From positions 20,277-84,276 of the forward strand of contig NZ_AOLK01000008.1 in NCBI RefSeq assembly GCF_000336755.1: DNA of 64,000 bases. Direction: 5' to 3'. Shown here one piece after another: positions 63,728 to 64,000 of the stretch; position 1 is the first letter of the stretch, and every line of letters starts with the position of its first letter. The notes beneath the pieces are model-generated. The model was not told the origin of the DNA. It ran no database searches and worked only from the letters and a program-made list of their open reading frames with translations. The DNA is from Haloferax elongans ATCC BAA-1513. GTDB taxonomy: Archaea; Halobacteriota; Halobacteria; Halobacteriales; Haloferacaceae. Both the position numbers and the translations under genes were made by a program.

Positions 63728-64000
63728 CGTCGCGAATTCGTTCGGCGGTGACGGCACCGACGCCGGGGACCTCTTTCAGGTCGTCCTCGTTGGCCGTCAT
63801 CACCGCTTCGACGCTACCCAGTTCTTCGAGCAGGTTTCGCGCCGTCACAGGGCCAATATCGGCGATTGCCGAGACGACGTACTCCTGCTGTTCGTCGAGT
63901 GTCTTCGCGCTTTTGCCGCCGTGGACGCTCACGGTGCGCTCTCTGTCGGTCTGCTCGCGCGAGGCGATCGTTGCGAGCATCTCGGTGGTGTCGTCTTCGT
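63705..64000 (-). CDS. hef: Hef/XPF-family helicase-nuclease, C-terminal end
   Basis: Only the last 98 codons are in the window; the frame continues past the right edge. MLATIASREQTDRERTVSVH is followed by the (HhH)2 domain: YVVSAIADIGPVTARNLLEE and EDDLKEVPGVGAVTAERIRD. This fits the C-terminus of archaeal Hef, an SF2 helicase fused to an XPF nuclease, acting at stalled forks. A stand-alone XPF-like nuclease is possible because the helicase half is not visible. Confidence 0.75.
   Translation of the reverse strand, partial: EDDTTEMLATIASREQTDRERTVSVHGGKSAKTLDEQQEYVVSAIADIGPVTARNLLEELGSVEAVMTANEDDLKEVPGVGAVTAERIRDVVGSEYR

Overview
The window is chromosomal DNA of a halophilic archaeon, most likely Haloferax or a close relative. 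Almost every predicted protein is acidic and GC-rich at wobble positions. Many genes have a TATA box centred about 25-30 bp before the start codon, the spacing of leaderless transcripts. Several families are typical of haloarchaea: a halophilic 2Fe-2S ferredoxin with an N-terminal insertion, a PibD prepilin peptidase, a Hef nuclease, and a bacterial-type LigA. From memory, the order pdh - serA - thrC - upp - his genes - pibD - ferredoxin - metXY - ligA - uvrC - mdh - hef matches one chromosomal stretch of Haloferax volcanii. I could not check this by alignment. I saw no rRNA, tRNA or CRISPR array.

Layout. 1-1.8 kb: a DUF4157 (HELAH) protein with a coiled coil, a closely following truncated gene, and an AT-rich promoter with a 20-bp tandem repeat. 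1.8-11 kb: a Ski2-like helicase, lipoate synthase, and a complete 2-oxoacid dehydrogenase operon (E1 alpha, E1 beta, E2, E3). 11-20.6 kb: an XRE/DUF2178 regulator pair with a tandem-palindrome operator, serB, serA, thrC and several small haloarchaeal genes. 20.6-26.5 kb: CstA, an ArsA-type ATPase with a 98-aa partner, a CobW/COG0523 GTPase and upp. 27-31.5 kb: a TAXI-TRAP uptake system behind a dyad operator. 31.5-40.6 kb: hisB, hisA, hisI, a phosphohexomutase, pibD and many small or membrane proteins. 40.7-42.6 kb: a small accessory island. 42.6-64 kb: ferredoxin, phosphate permease, a MetX/MetY cluster, a cytochrome P450 with its regulator, a pilin, LigA, an ABC exporter, a soluble chemotaxis transducer, UvrC, a CPBP protease, malate dehydrogenase and the 3' end of hef.

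The most unusual feature is the island at 40734-42643. An identical 17-bp sequence, which is the last codons and stop of the ferredoxin gene, bounds it on both sides. Between the copies lie a MazEF-like toxin-antitoxin operon, whose promoter carries four GTGGGTAA boxes phased on the DNA helix, and two tandem cassettes. Each cassette is [repeat]-[small membrane protein gene]-[repeat]. No recombinase is visible inside. The island looks like a minimal cassette-bearing insertion at a gene 3' end.

Functional links. LipA would supply lipoyl groups to the E2 enzyme encoded 3 kb downstream. SerA and SerB are two steps of serine synthesis. MetX and the two MetY-like enzymes make homocysteine from homoserine. 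PibD would process the pilin encoded 12 kb away. LigA, UvrC, Hef and the helicase are DNA-maintenance genes. Several start codons were set from promoters, Shine-Dalgarno sequences or ATGA overlaps rather than the longest open frame.
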